Of a stretch of 64,000 bases of DNA, positions 27,099 through 35,350 are shown piece by piece. The position numbers and the translations under genes are program-made. Position 1 is the stretch's first letter; every line of letters starts with the position of its first letter. The notes under the pieces were generated by a model. It was given only the letters and a program-made list of their open reading frames with translations, did not search any database and was not told where the DNA came from. The DNA is taken from NCBI GenBank assembly GCA_018993265.1, contig JAGKSW010000152.1, forward strand, positions 16,034 to 80,033, written 5' to 3'. Source of the DNA: Nostoc sp. TH1S01. GTDB taxonomy: Bacteria > Cyanobacteriota > Cyanobacteriia > Cyanobacteriales > Nostocaceae.

Positions 27099-27521
27099 AT
27101 GGCTTTCTGGCGGCTTTATTATCATCTTGTTTGGGCAACAAAAGAACGCCAACCTCTGATTACGCCTGATAAAGAAACTGAACTTTATAATTACATTATT
27201 GGAAAAGCAGATTTTCTTAATAGTATTATTCATGCTATTGGCGGTATAGAAGACCATATCCATTTAATAGCTTCAATACCACCTAGTTTATCTATAGCTG
27301 ATTTTGTCAAAAATATTAAAGGTAGTAGTACTCACTTTTTAAATCAAAATCATCATATATCAAATAATTCATTACTTTTCAGTTGGCAGCGCGGATATGG
27401 TGTATTGTCATTAGGTAGTAAGCAGTTAGACAATGCTGTTTTTTATGTGAGAAACCAAAAAAATCATCATTCTCAAGGAACAGCGATCGCATCTTTAGAA
27501 AAGCATGACGGTGAGGCATGA
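27099..27521 (+). CDS. REP-associated tyrosine transposase (RAYT), IS200/IS605 Y1 family
   Basis: The protein is 140 residues long, the normal size for an IS200-like TnpA. The HUH metal motif is His53-Ile-His55 in DHIHL, and the catalytic Tyr116 lies in FYVRNQ, with the Gln four residues later. Both active-site elements look intact. These enzymes cut and join single-stranded DNA at hairpins. The flanking REP palindromes at 26731-27035 and a related one at 28021 are likely substrates. The stop overlaps the region just before the next gene. Confidence 0.9.
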   Translation: MAFWRLYYHLVWATKERQPLITPDKETELYNYIIGKADFLNSIIHAIGGIEDHIHLIASIPPSLSIADFVKNIKGSSTHFLNQNHHISNNSLLFSWQRGYGVLSLGSKQLDNAVFYVRNQKNHHSQGTAIASLEKHDGEA

Positions 27522-27522
27522 T

Positions 27523-27945
27523 ATGGCTACTCAATTATCTACTACCGAAATTAAAGAATTACAACACATCATCGAAGACGAACAAGCACAAAAAGCACTA
27601 GCTACTCTACAACAAAATAACGGTAATTTAGAAGCTAGTTTTGATGAACTTTGGCAAGAGCAATTTGGGAAAACAGCTTTCGGTAAAAATAAATCTTTAT
27701 TACAATTAACACTAAATGAAATCCGCGCTGAAATATGCGGCGATGATGGTTTACAAGGCAAAATTAAAGAATATACGAAAAACCCTGGTAGTGCTGCTTT
27801 ACTTAATAGTATTATTGGCTCATTAGTAACTGTGGCTGCTGTTCATGGTATTCCTCTTGATGCTGCGATCGCCACAATTGTCGTATTATATATCCTCAAA
27901 ATTGGTATTAACGTTTTCTGTAAATATACAGAACCAGTTCAATAA
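27523..27945 (+). CDS. Hypothetical protein with C-terminal hydrophobic hairpin
   Basis: The ATG at 27523 lies one base past the RAYT stop; a longer frame from 27505 overlaps it. The 140-residue protein has a charged helical N-terminal part (TEIKELQHIIEDEQAQKALA) and two hydrophobic helices near 92-108 and 112-130, so it may be membrane-bound. I cannot assign a family. It sits between the CHAT protein gene and clpB, and could be a partner of the CHAT protein separated by the RAYT insertion. Confidence 0.6.
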   Translation: MATQLSTTEIKELQHIIEDEQAQKALATLQQNNGNLEASFDELWQEQFGKTAFGKNKSLLQLTLNEIRAEICGDDGLQGKIKEYTKNPGSAALLNSIIGSLVTVAAVHGIPLDAAIATIVVLYILKIGINVFCKYTEPVQ

Positions 27946-27969
27946 TGAACAGTTGACAGTTACCTCTCC

Positions 27970-28190
27970 TTTTAAGGCTACCGTGTACACACAAGTCGGA
28001 AATAGGCAGTATGAAACGCATCCCGCCTAGAACTAAAGTTCCAGGCTCATAGCCAAAGTCCACTGAAGTGGACTGGAATGACTTTCTTGTTGAGTCCTCT
28101 TCAGAGGACTTGCGCTGTGAGACTCGGAATTTATTCCGAGGCGGGACGATGCACTCAACCGAGATTTGTGTGTACACCGTAGCCTTAAAA
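27970..28190. mobile_element. REP-like element 3 with long outer inverted repeats
   Basis: The core runs from TCCCGCCTAGAACTAAAGTT (28021) to TTATTCCGAGGCGGGA (28146), with internal hairpins AGTCCACTGAAGTGGACT and AGTCCTCTTCAGAGGACT. Outside it, 25-base arms at 27970-27994 and 28166-28190 are complementary except for one base (left arm starts TTTTAAGGCTACCGTGTACA). This gives a complete non-autonomous element of about 220 bp. Confidence 0.8.
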
Positions 28191-28197
28191 GATCCAT

Positions 28198-28230
28198 AAA
28201 AAAACGCAAAGGCAAACCTCTGCGTTTTTT
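28198..28230 (-). terminator. Terminator of clpB
   Basis: AACGCAAAGG and CCTCTGCGTT form a stem with one mismatch around a CAAA loop, with A-runs on the left and T-runs on the right. It can act on both strands and lies just past the clpB stop. Confidence 0.8.
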
Positions 28231-28247
28231 AGTGAAATAACCTGAAA

Positions 28248-30866
28248 TTAACTGCTGAATACTTCCACAGGTAAGCGACTAAACGCCAGTCTTTCATTCT
28301 GCACATCGACAAAGATGGTGTCGCCGTCGTGGAATTCGCTGCGAAGTAAGGCTTTGGCGATTTGGGTTTCTAACTCGCGCTGAATCGCCCGTTTGAGTGG
28401 ACGTGCGCCAAATACAGGGTCGTAACCAACTTCCGCCAAGAAGTCAAGCGCAGCATCGGAGAGTTTGAGAGATATTTTGCGATCGCTCAATCTTTCTCTT
28501 AATCTACCAACTTGCAACTGTACAATATGCCGCAGTTCTTTCTTATCTAAACTGTGGAAGATGATAATTTCATCAATGCGGTTGAGGAATTCTGGTCGGA
28601 AGCTATTCCGCATTGCTTCCATGACTCGATGACGCATTTCGTCGTAGCGAGAATTGTCCCCAGCAATATCAAGAATGAACTGTGAACCGATGTTGCTGGT
28701 CATAATAATAATTGTGTTCTTAAAGTCCACAGTATGACCTTGAGCATCGGTGACGCGCCCATCATCAAGAATTTGCAGGAAGATATTGAAGACATCGGGG
28801 TGGGCTTTTTCGATTTCGTCAAACAAAATCACGGCGTAAGGACGACGGCGAATTGCTTCGGTGAGTTGTCCGCCTTCTTCGTAACCGACGTAACCAGGAG
28901 GCGCACCAATTAACCGAGACACGGCGTGTTTTTCCATGTACTCTGACATATCAATTCGCACCAGTGCGTCTTCGGTGTCGAACATATACGCCGCTAAGGC
29001 TTTGGCTAACTCGGTTTTACCGACACCTGTAGGGCCGAGAAAAACAAAGCTGGCGATGGGACGATTGGGGTCAGCTAACCCAGCACGCGATCGCTGAATT
29101 GCATCGGCGACTGCTGTCACGGCTTCTGCTTGTCCAACTACTCGATGATGTAATTCATCTTCTAAATGCAGCAGTTTTTCTTTCTCAGATTCCACCAATT
29201 TACTAATCGGAATTCCTGTCCATTTAGAAATAACTTCCGCAATATCAGATTCGGTGACTTCTTCCCGCAGCAAAGATTTACCGCTTCTTTGGGCGTTGGC
29301 TAATTCACTTTCAGCGATTTCAAGTTTGCGGTGCAAATCAGTCAAATTGCCGTATTTTAATTCCGCCGCGCGGTTGAGGTCGTAGTTTCTTTCTGCTTGC
29401 TGAATTTCTAAGTTTACCCGTTCAATGTCTTTCTTAACAGACTGAATTTTATTGATAATATCTTTTTCAGACTGCCATTGGGCGCTGAGGGTTCTTTGTT
29501 CTTCTTTCAGGTCAGCAATTTCTTTTTCTAATCTTTCCAACCGTTCACGCGAAGCCGCATCGCTTTCTTTTTGCAAAGATAATTTCTCCATTTCTAATTG
29601 GAGAATTTTGCGATCAATTTCGTCGAGTTCTTCCGGTTTCGAGGTAATTTCCATCTTCAACCGGGCGGCGGCTTCGTCTACCAAGTCAATGGCTTTATCT
29701 GGTAAAAAGCGATCGCTAATATACCGACTCGATAATGTAGACGCAGCCACTAAAGCACTGTCAGAAATCTTCACCCCGTGGTGGTTTTCATAGCGTTCTC
29801 GCAAGCCACGCAAAATCGAAATCGTATCTTCAACGCTGGGCTGATCGACATAAACTTGTTGGAAACGTCTTTCTAAAGCGGCATCTTTTTCGATATATTT
29901 GCGATACTCATCTAAAGTTGTCGCACCGATACAACGCAACTCACCCCGCGCCAACATTGGTTTTAACAAGTTACCCGCATCCATCGCCCCTTGGGTAGCA
30001 CCAGCACCGACAACGGTATGAATTTCATCAATAAATAGAACTATATTCCCGCCAGATTCGGTAACTTCTTTTAAAACTGCTTTCAGGCGTTCTTCAAATT
30101 CGCCCCGGAATTTCGCCCCCGCAATCAAAGCACCCATATCTAAAGCGATGAGTTTGCGGTCTTTCAGGGATTGGGGAACATCACCAGCCACGATGCGTTG
30201 GGCTAATCCTTCGGCGATCGCAGTTTTACCAACCCCAGGTTCCCCAATTAACACCGGATTATTTTTGGTACGACGCGAGAGAATCTGCACAGTCCGGCGA
30301 ATCTCGTCATCCCGACCAATCACCGGATCGAGTTGACCTTTGCGGGCGGCTTCGGTGAGGTCACGTCCATATTTTTCCAGTGCTTCATATTTACCTTCTG
30401 GATTTTGGTCGGTCACTTTCTGGCTCCCACGAATTTGTTTAATAATATTTTTCAACTTGCCTTCGTCTAACCCGAATTCTTGGAGTAGACTTTTGCCAAA
30501 GCGGTCATCTTTGGCATAACCAAGCAACAAGTGTTCAATGGAAATATATTCGTCTTTAAAATCTTTACGATAGTTCTCCGCCCTGTCTAACAGGGTGTCT
30601 AAACTGCGTCCCAAGAACACAGAACTACTTGTACCAGACACCTTTGGCTGACGCTGGAGAAATTGATCAGTGCGATCGCGGATTTTTTGCAGATTCACAC
30701 CCGCCTTGGTTAAAATACTGCTGGCTAAACCTTCTTGTTCTAGCAGTGCTTTCAGCAGGTGTTCGCTTTCGATTTGTTGTTGGTGATATTGTTTAGCAAT
30801 ATCCGGTGTGTGGGCGATCGCTTCCCAAGCTTTTTCGGTAAATTGGTTAGGGTTAGTAGGTTGCAT
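28248..30866 (-). CDS. clpB: ATP-dependent disaggregase ClpB
   Basis: The ATG at 30864-30866 ([17 protein letters not shown]) gives 872 residues, the normal ClpB length. A 27-residue upstream extension is unlikely. In order: an N-terminal Clp repeat domain (to about 145), a first AAA+ domain with Walker A GEPGVGKT at 208-215, the coiled-coil middle domain (about 410-520) and a second AAA+ domain with GPTGVGKT near 608. There is no ClpP-binding tripeptide loop region to suggest a ClpC or ClpA role. It rescues aggregated proteins with DnaK. Cyanobacteria have ClpB1 and ClpB2, and I cannot tell which this is. Confidence 0.96.
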   Translation of the reverse strand: MQPTNPNQFTEKAWEAIAHTPDIAKQYHQQQIESEHLLKALLEQEGLASSILTKAGVNLQKIRDRTDQFLQRQPKVSGTSSSVFLGRSLDTLLDRAENYRKDFKDEYISIEHLLLGYAKDDRFGKSLLQEFGLDEGKLKNIIKQIRGSQKVTDQNPEGKYEALEKYGRDLTEAARKGQLDPVIGRDDEIRRTVQILSRRTKNNPVLIGEPGVGKTAIAEGLAQRIVAGDVPQSLKDRKLIALDMGALIAGAKFRGEFEERLKAVLKEVTESGGNIVLFIDEIHTVVGAGATQGAMDAGNLLKPMLARGELRCIGATTLDEYRKYIEKDAALERRFQQVYVDQPSVEDTISILRGLRERYENHHGVKISDSALVAASTLSSRYISDRFLPDKAIDLVDEAAARLKMEITSKPEELDEIDRKILQLEMEKLSLQKESDAASRERLERLEKEIADLKEEQRTLSAQWQSEKDIINKIQSVKKDIERVNLEIQQAERNYDLNRAAELKYGNLTDLHRKLEIAESELANAQRSGKSLLREEVTESDIAEVISKWTGIPISKLVESEKEKLLHLEDELHHRVVGQAEAVTAVADAIQRSRAGLADPNRPIASFVFLGPTGVGKTELAKALAAYMFDTEDALVRIDMSEYMEKHAVSRLIGAPPGYVGYEEGGQLTEAIRRRPYAVILFDEIEKAHPDVFNIFLQILDDGRVTDAQGHTVDFKNTIIIMTSNIGSQFILDIAGDNSRYDEMRHRVMEAMRNSFRPEFLNRIDEIIIFHSLDKKELRHIVQLQVGRLRERLSDRKISLKLSDAALDFLAEVGYDPVFGARPLKRAIQRELETQIAKALLRSEFHDGDTIFVDVQNERLAFSRLPVEVFSS

Positions 30867-31121
30867 AAGCCGTTTGAATAACCACTCCAAATATGAAGCG
30901 CCGAGAAAACAAATTCTTATATGGTTATTGTATGAAGCAGAGCGCAACTAACTGGATCGGTCTTCACGTCTTGAGGAAGTAGTATTATTACCTGAAAAAT
31001 GAATATTTTCCCAACACACAGAGGCGCGACGTTGAGATTTTGCCAACATTGTTACAATGCTTGATGAAAACCACTATTGTTTACGTACTATCGGTAATTG
31101 GTGATCATCAAGCGATCGCGA

Positions 31122-31280
31122 TTATTTCCTGGCGATTACCCAAACTGCGTGTACAATCCCCGGAATATAGCCCAAAAATGTCAAAAGGATATTAATCCAA
31201 AAATCTTTCCCTAAACCTACTTGTAAAAATACTCCCAAAGGCGGTAGAAAAATCGCTGCTAAAATCCTAATTAAGTCCAT
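31122..31280 (-). CDS. YqaE/Pmp3 family small membrane protein
   Basis: A 52-residue frame, below the usual ORF cutoff, begins MDLIRILAAIFLPPLGVFLQ and continues with Val-Gly-Leu-Gly-Lys-Asp-Phe-Trp, then NILLTFLGYIPGIVHAVWVI. This is the full Pmp3/UPF0057 pattern of two membrane helices with a Pro-Pro in the first and a GYIPG turn in the second. A GGAGG site lies upstream. The family is linked to membrane potential and salt or cold stress tolerance. Confidence 0.93.
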   Translation of the reverse strand: MDLIRILAAIFLPPLGVFLQVGLGKDFWINILLTFLGYIPGIVHAVWVIARK

Positions 31281-31467
31281 TTCAGCCTCCTGTCAGACTA
31301 TGTTTATACTCCTCAAAGATAGCATTGCCAGAATATTAGACCTCTTGCATGAATCAGATTATGCCTACTAAACAAGTGAACTTTCTGTATCTCTTTGCGT
31401 CTTTGCGCCTACTCTGCGAGAACGGCTTCGCCGAATGCGTGAGACATAAAATTCGTGTTTGATAACA

Positions 31468-31599
31468 TTAAATATATTGTTTATTGCGATCGCCCACATT
31501 CACTTCTTCATTAAAAGCGATCGCAGTATCTTTCTCAAAATGGTTAATTACTTGCTCAATCTTTTGACTAGTAAAGCACGGCGGAAATAAAGCACCCAT
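31468..31599 (-). CDS. Short ORF beginning in a dispersed repeat
   Basis: A frame of 43 codons begins MGALFPPCFTSQKIEQVI and contains an acidic, Asn-rich end. Its first eight codons lie in a repeat (31569-31672) that also occurs at 45336-45437, where an ATG frame again begins MGALFPPC. It may be a real short peptide or a by-product of the repeat. Confidence 0.3.
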   Translation of the reverse strand: MGALFPPCFTSQKIEQVINHFEKDTAIAFNEEVNVGDRNKQYI

Positions 31600-31672
31600 T
31601 ATAAATTGCTGAAAAGCTCACTACGAGGGTTTTTTCATTTCATACTTCATACTTCAGACTTCAGCCTTTTTG
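31569..31672 (-). mobile_element. MITE-like repeat, copy 1
   Basis: The element runs between CTAGTAAAGCACGGCGG and CAGCCTTTTTGTCCTAG. It is the inverse of 45336-45437, with high similarity including GCACCCATTATAAATTGCTG and an STRR segment of the ACTTCATACTTC type. CTAG lies at both ends. No gene other than short frames is visible in 31281-31674. Confidence 0.65.
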
Positions 31673-31674
31673 TC

Positions 31675-32019
31675 CTAGCCGCCACTGAGTTTGGCTTTGT
31701 AACCTAATTTAGTAACAATCTCTAAAATTTTCTGCTTGTGTTCGCCTTGAATTTCAATGGTGTTATCTTTGACTGTCCCACCTGTACCGCATTGGGTTTT
31801 TAACTGCTTGACTAAATCTGCTAAAGTTTCGGGTTTGGTTTGAAACCCAGTAATCACCGTCACTGTTTTACCCTTGCGTCCAGTGCGTGTGGCTTGGATT
31901 CTCAAGTTTTGTTGTTGCGGGGGGAGTTCCTGAATTGGTCGTTCGGTGGCGGCGGAGTTATCGTTACCGAATTCTTGATAGACAATCTTTTTATCAGAGT
32001 TGGATTTGGAAGCAGACAT
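31675..32019 (-). CDS. SUI1/eIF1-like translation initiation factor (YciH family)
   Basis: The 114-residue protein has a variable N-terminus and a C-terminal SUI1 fold: RTGRKGKTVTVITGF, then LKTQCGTGGTVKD and IEIQGEHKQKILEIVTKLGY. These blocks define the bacterial YciH/SUI1 family, thought to bind the 30S subunit and affect start-site fidelity. It is divergent from trpB. Confidence 0.94.
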   Translation of the reverse strand: MSASKSNSDKKIVYQEFGNDNSAATERPIQELPPQQQNLRIQATRTGRKGKTVTVITGFQTKPETLADLVKQLKTQCGTGGTVKDNTIEIQGEHKQKILEIVTKLGYKAKLSGG

Positions 32020-32217
32020 ACAAAATTGCGGTAGTGATCAGTTCTACTACATCCATTATGGTGTCAGGTAAGGCGAGTTTAACAGTGGTTTGCAATTTAC
32101 CTTTTTCAACGCAAAGGTACGCGGAGGTATTTTTAGAGAGATTGTTGAGGAGTTACGAATTACTGTTCTAGACTCTTTATAATTAATGAAGTCTTTACTT
32201 GTCATCAAGATAATTCC

Positions 32218-33453
32218 GTGACTACTACTCCCCTTTCTCCAAATTCTTCCACAACTGCTCAGGTTCCCGATACACAAGGACGCTTTGGACGCTTTGGCGG
32301 TAAGTACGTCCCGGAAACGCTGATGCCTGCTTTAGCTGAACTAGAAACAGCTTATCAGCAATATCGTCATGACCCAGAGTTTCAAGCAGAACTCCAACAA
32401 CTGCTGCGGGATTATGTGGGACGCGCTACACCCTTGTATTTTGCTGAACGTTTGACTGCTCATTATGCCCAACCCGATGGCACAGGGCCGCAGATTTATT
32501 TGAAGCGGGAAGATTTAAATCACACTGGCGCACACAAAATTAATAATGCTTTGGGTCAGGTATTGTTAGCCAAGCGCATGGGTAAGCAGCGAATTATTGC
32601 CGAAACTGGCGCTGGACAGCATGGCGTTGCAACAGCCACAGTTTGCGCCCGATTTGGCTTAGAATGTGTGATTTACATGGGTGTTCACGATATGGAACGC
32701 CAAGCATTGAATGTGTTTAGAATGCGGTTGATGGGAGCAGAAGTCCGTCCAGTAGAGGCGGGTACAGGTACTCTCAAGGATGCGACTTCGGAAGCAATTC
32801 GAGATTGGGTGACGAATGTTGAAACAACTCACTACATTCTTGGTTCTGTAGCCGGGCCACATCCTTACCCAATGATGGTGCGCGATTTTCACGCGGTGAT
32901 TGGACAAGAAACTCGCGCCCAAGCTTTAGAAAAGTGGGGCGGTTTACCTGATATTCTCTTGGCTTGTGTGGGTGGTGGTTCCAATGCAATGGGGCTGTTT
33001 TATGAGTTTGTCAATGAGCCATCTGTGCGGTTAATTGGGATAGAAGCTGCTGGCGAAGGTGTGAATACAGAAAAACACGCCGCTACCTTGACAAAAGGAA
33101 GAGTTGGTGTACTGCACGGAGCGATGAGCTATCTATTGCAAGATGAAGATGGACAAGTCACCGAGGCGCACTCAATTAGTGCGGGGTTAGATTATCCTGG
33201 TGTAGGGCCAGAACACAGTTATTTAAAAGATACGAATCGGGCAGAATATTACAGTGTGACAGATGCAGAAGCTTTGGCAGCATTCCAAAAGCTTTCTCGC
33301 TTAGAAGGGATTATCCCAGCTTTGGAAACCTCCCATGCGATCGCCTATCTCGAAAACCTCTGTCCCCAACTCAGCGGTAGTCCCAAAATTATCATTAACT
33401 GTTCTGGACGCGGTGACAAAGATGTCCAAACCGTCGCTAAATTTTTAACTTAA
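32218..33453 (+). CDS. trpB: Tryptophan synthase beta chain
   Basis: This 411-residue enzyme starts at GTG 32218. The pyridoxal phosphate Lys107 lies in HTGAHKINN and the phosphate-binding loop is GGGSNAMG. It is full length for TrpB1 and catalyses the final step, indole plus serine to tryptophan, with TrpA. No trpA is adjacent, as is common in cyanobacteria, where trp genes are dispersed. A terminator hairpin follows. Confidence 0.97.
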   Translation: MTTTPLSPNSSTTAQVPDTQGRFGRFGGKYVPETLMPALAELETAYQQYRHDPEFQAELQQLLRDYVGRATPLYFAERLTAHYAQPDGTGPQIYLKREDLNHTGAHKINNALGQVLLAKRMGKQRIIAETGAGQHGVATATVCARFGLECVIYMGVHDMERQALNVFRMRLMGAEVRPVEAGTGTLKDATSEAIRDWVTNVETTHYILGSVAGPHPYPMMVRDFHAVIGQETRAQALEKWGGLPDILLACVGGGSNAMGLFYEFVNEPSVRLIGIEAAGEGVNTEKHAATLTKGRVGVLHGAMSYLLQDEDGQVTEAHSISAGLDYPGVGPEHSYLKDTNRAEYYSVTDAEALAAFQKLSRLEGIIPALETSHAIAYLENLCPQLSGSPKIIINCSGRGDKDVQTVAKFLT

Positions 33454-33510
33454 CAATAAACTCTGTCGGCATCACACCTTTGACGAGGTGAAACTTTTGT
33501 AATACTGAGT

Positions 33511-33550
33511 GTAGGGGAGCCATTGCTTTAGGTGGCTTCCCTACTAATTT
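33511..33550 (+). terminator. Terminator after trpB
   Basis: GTAGGGGAGCCA and TGGCTTCCCTAC pair with one mismatch around a 10-base loop, followed by TAATTTTT. It lies about 60 bases past the trpB stop and directly before the DUF29 fragment. Confidence 0.75.
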
Positions 33551-33552
33551 TT

Positions 33553-33843
33553 ATGCGGCAAAATATTATGAAAGTTAATGAATTAAAACAACTCTACGAA
33601 ATTGATGATTCTCAATGGCTAGAAGAAACAGTCAAGCTCATTAAAAATCATCAACTTCAAGAACTAGATTTAGAAAATTTAGTTGAGGAATTAGAAGATT
33701 TGGGCAGAGAAAGGAAAAATGCTGTAGCCAGTCTTTTAGAGCAAATTATCCGTCATTTATTATTATTGCAATATTGGACAAGCGAATCTGAGTATAATTC
33801 CATTCACTGGCAAGAACAAACAAGTCGAAAATTTGCTGTATGA
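33553..33843 (+). pseudogene. DUF29 family protein, truncated by a REP element
   Basis: The frame begins MRQNIMKVNELKQLYEIDDS, contains LENLVEELEDLGRERKNAVA and HLLLLQYW, which are DUF29 blocks, and stops at about 96 residues. Intact members have about 140-150 residues. The stop lies where REP element 4 begins (33845), and the missing C-terminal part is not found beyond the element. It is therefore a truncated gene. DUF29 function is unknown. Confidence 0.8.
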
Positions 33844-33844
33844 A

Positions 33845-34018
33845 ACCGCATCCCGCCTTGAACTAAAGTTCCAGGCTCATAGCCAAAGTCCACTTAAGTG
33901 GACTGAAATAAACTTCTGGTTGAGTCCTCTTGAGAGGACTTGCGCTATGAGACTCGGAATTGATTCCGAGGCGGGATAGATGCACTCAACCAGGATTGAT
34001 GTGTACACAGTAGCTTGG
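33845..34018. mobile_element. REP-like element 4
   Basis: The core (CGCATCCCGCCTTGAAC to TTGATTCCGAGGCGGGAT, 33847-33977) matches element 3, including the internal hairpins AGTCCACTTAAGTGGACT and AGTCCTCTTGAGAGGACT. On the right the homology continues into GATGCACTCAACC and TGTGTACAC-GTAGC. The left arm is missing, so this copy is incomplete on the side where it joins the DUF29 frame. Confidence 0.75.
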
Positions 34019-34269
34019 CAAGGGGTGGGGTATCTGTTGCAAACATTATTTGAATTGGTATGACTTCTGATTCGTGACTTCTTATTATTTCTCTGCCCAG
34101 AGAATGATGATGGGTGGAAATTTATGAATATGTAAGTTGGCTGGCAATTTTTCAAGGTAGAGCAGCATAAATCCTCAGATGCTGGCTCATAGCCTATTTG
34201 TTCAATTTACATGAGTCCGTTACATTATCTGGAAGTGTTTTCTTTCAGTGTGTTTAGGGCTACCTATTA

Positions 34270-34809
34270 ATGATTCAGAATAAAATCTACAGTGCTGGTG
34301 TGGCGACTCTAGCCTTAATTGGAGGCGTAACCGCTTTTTCTACACCAGTTCAAACTGCTACCTTGCAACAACCTAAAATGTCAGACCACAGCATCCAACT
34401 GGCACAATCAACTGTAAATACTGCGGCGTTAGAGGCTGCCGTTTTCACTCAAATCAATCAATATCGATCTTCTGTTGGTCTACCAGCATTAACACGTAAC
34501 TCAACTATTGACAATCAAGCTAGGACTCATAGTCAAAATATGGCTCAGGGGCGAGTTGCATTTGGTCATGATGGTTTTGGCGCAAGAATTCAAGCGATCG
34601 CAGTTACAATTCCCTACAGCGCAGCTGCTGAAAATGTGGCTTACAATCAGGGATATAGCGATCCTGCAACCCAGGCTGTGCAAGGTTGGCTCAGAAGTTC
34701 AGGACATTTGGCTAATATCAAAGGTAATTACAACCTCACAGGTGTTGGTGTGGCGGTAAATAGCAGAGGTGCGGTTTACTTCACCCAAATATTTATCCGC
34801 ACGCGTTAG
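34270..34809 (+). CDS. Secreted CAP-domain (SCP/PR-1) protein
   Basis: The 179-residue precursor has an N-terminal hydrophobic signal (about 8-25) and a CAP domain from about 55. It shows VFTQINQYRSSVGLPAL, then the HSQNMAQG and HDGFGAR region, AENVAYNQG and GWLRSSGHLANI. The His/Glu residues of the CAP cavity are kept (GHD, AEN, SGH). Bacterial CAP proteins are secreted and of mostly unknown role. A close paralogue lies at 39027-39563. Confidence 0.9.
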   Translation: MIQNKIYSAGVATLALIGGVTAFSTPVQTATLQQPKMSDHSIQLAQSTVNTAALEAAVFTQINQYRSSVGLPALTRNSTIDNQARTHSQNMAQGRVAFGHDGFGARIQAIAVTIPYSAAAENVAYNQGYSDPATQAVQGWLRSSGHLANIKGNYNLTGVGVAVNSRGAVYFTQIFIRTR

Positions 34810-34937
34810 GAAGATAATTCAGTTAAAACTTGCTTAAAACTTGGGGTGCGTTACTTTATTTGCGTAACGCGCCCTATTTTCGCTGTATATTCCTTAGATA
34901 CATCGAATCTCTCGTGCTGACTTATAAAGGATTAACG

Positions 34938-35330
34938 ATGGAACCTATTTCTATAATTATTACTGCTTTAGGTGCTGGTGCGATCGCTGCTACTAAAGAA
35001 ACCGCCGGAACAGCCGTTAAAGATGCCTATCAGGGTTTAAAGGCTTTGATTAAGAAAAAATTTGCTGATCAGGGTAAAGAAGATGATAGCAATATCGTAG
35101 ATAAACATGAGAAAAAGTTAGATTCAGAAGCGTTTAAGGCATTGCTCAAAGAAGAGTTAACCAATTTAGGCGTTGATAAAGATGCGGAAGTTATTAAATT
35201 AGCGCAGGAGTTATTGAAACAGGAAAAGCCGGAAGAGTCCGCAGCAGGTAAGCATAACACAATATTTCAAGGAGAAGTGAAAGGCGCTCAGGTTGGAGAT
35301 CGCAACACCCAAACAAATACCTTTAACTAA
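34938..35330 (+). CDS. Small helical putative effector with C-terminal amyloid-type (RHIM-like) motif
   Basis: The ATG at 34938 gives 130 residues; the longer frame from 34830 has no support. The N-terminus (MEPISIIITALGAGAIAATK, then TAVKDAYQGLKALIKKKF) has a hydrophobic helix and an amphipathic one. It recalls the membrane-acting Bell-like effector domains of bacterial NLR systems, by inference. The C-terminus carries FQGEVKGAQVGD (110-121) with a Gln-Val-Gly-x-x-Asn core like RHIM and bacterial amyloid signalling motifs. The next gene begins with the same 12 residues 20 bases downstream, so the two are probably an effector-receptor pair. Confidence 0.7.
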   Translation: MEPISIIITALGAGAIAATKETAGTAVKDAYQGLKALIKKKFADQGKEDDSNIVDKHEKKLDSEAFKALLKEELTNLGVDKDAEVIKLAQELLKQEKPEESAAGKHNTIFQGEVKGAQVGDRNTQTNTFN

Positions 35331-35350
35331 AAGTCACTGGAGTCTCTAAA

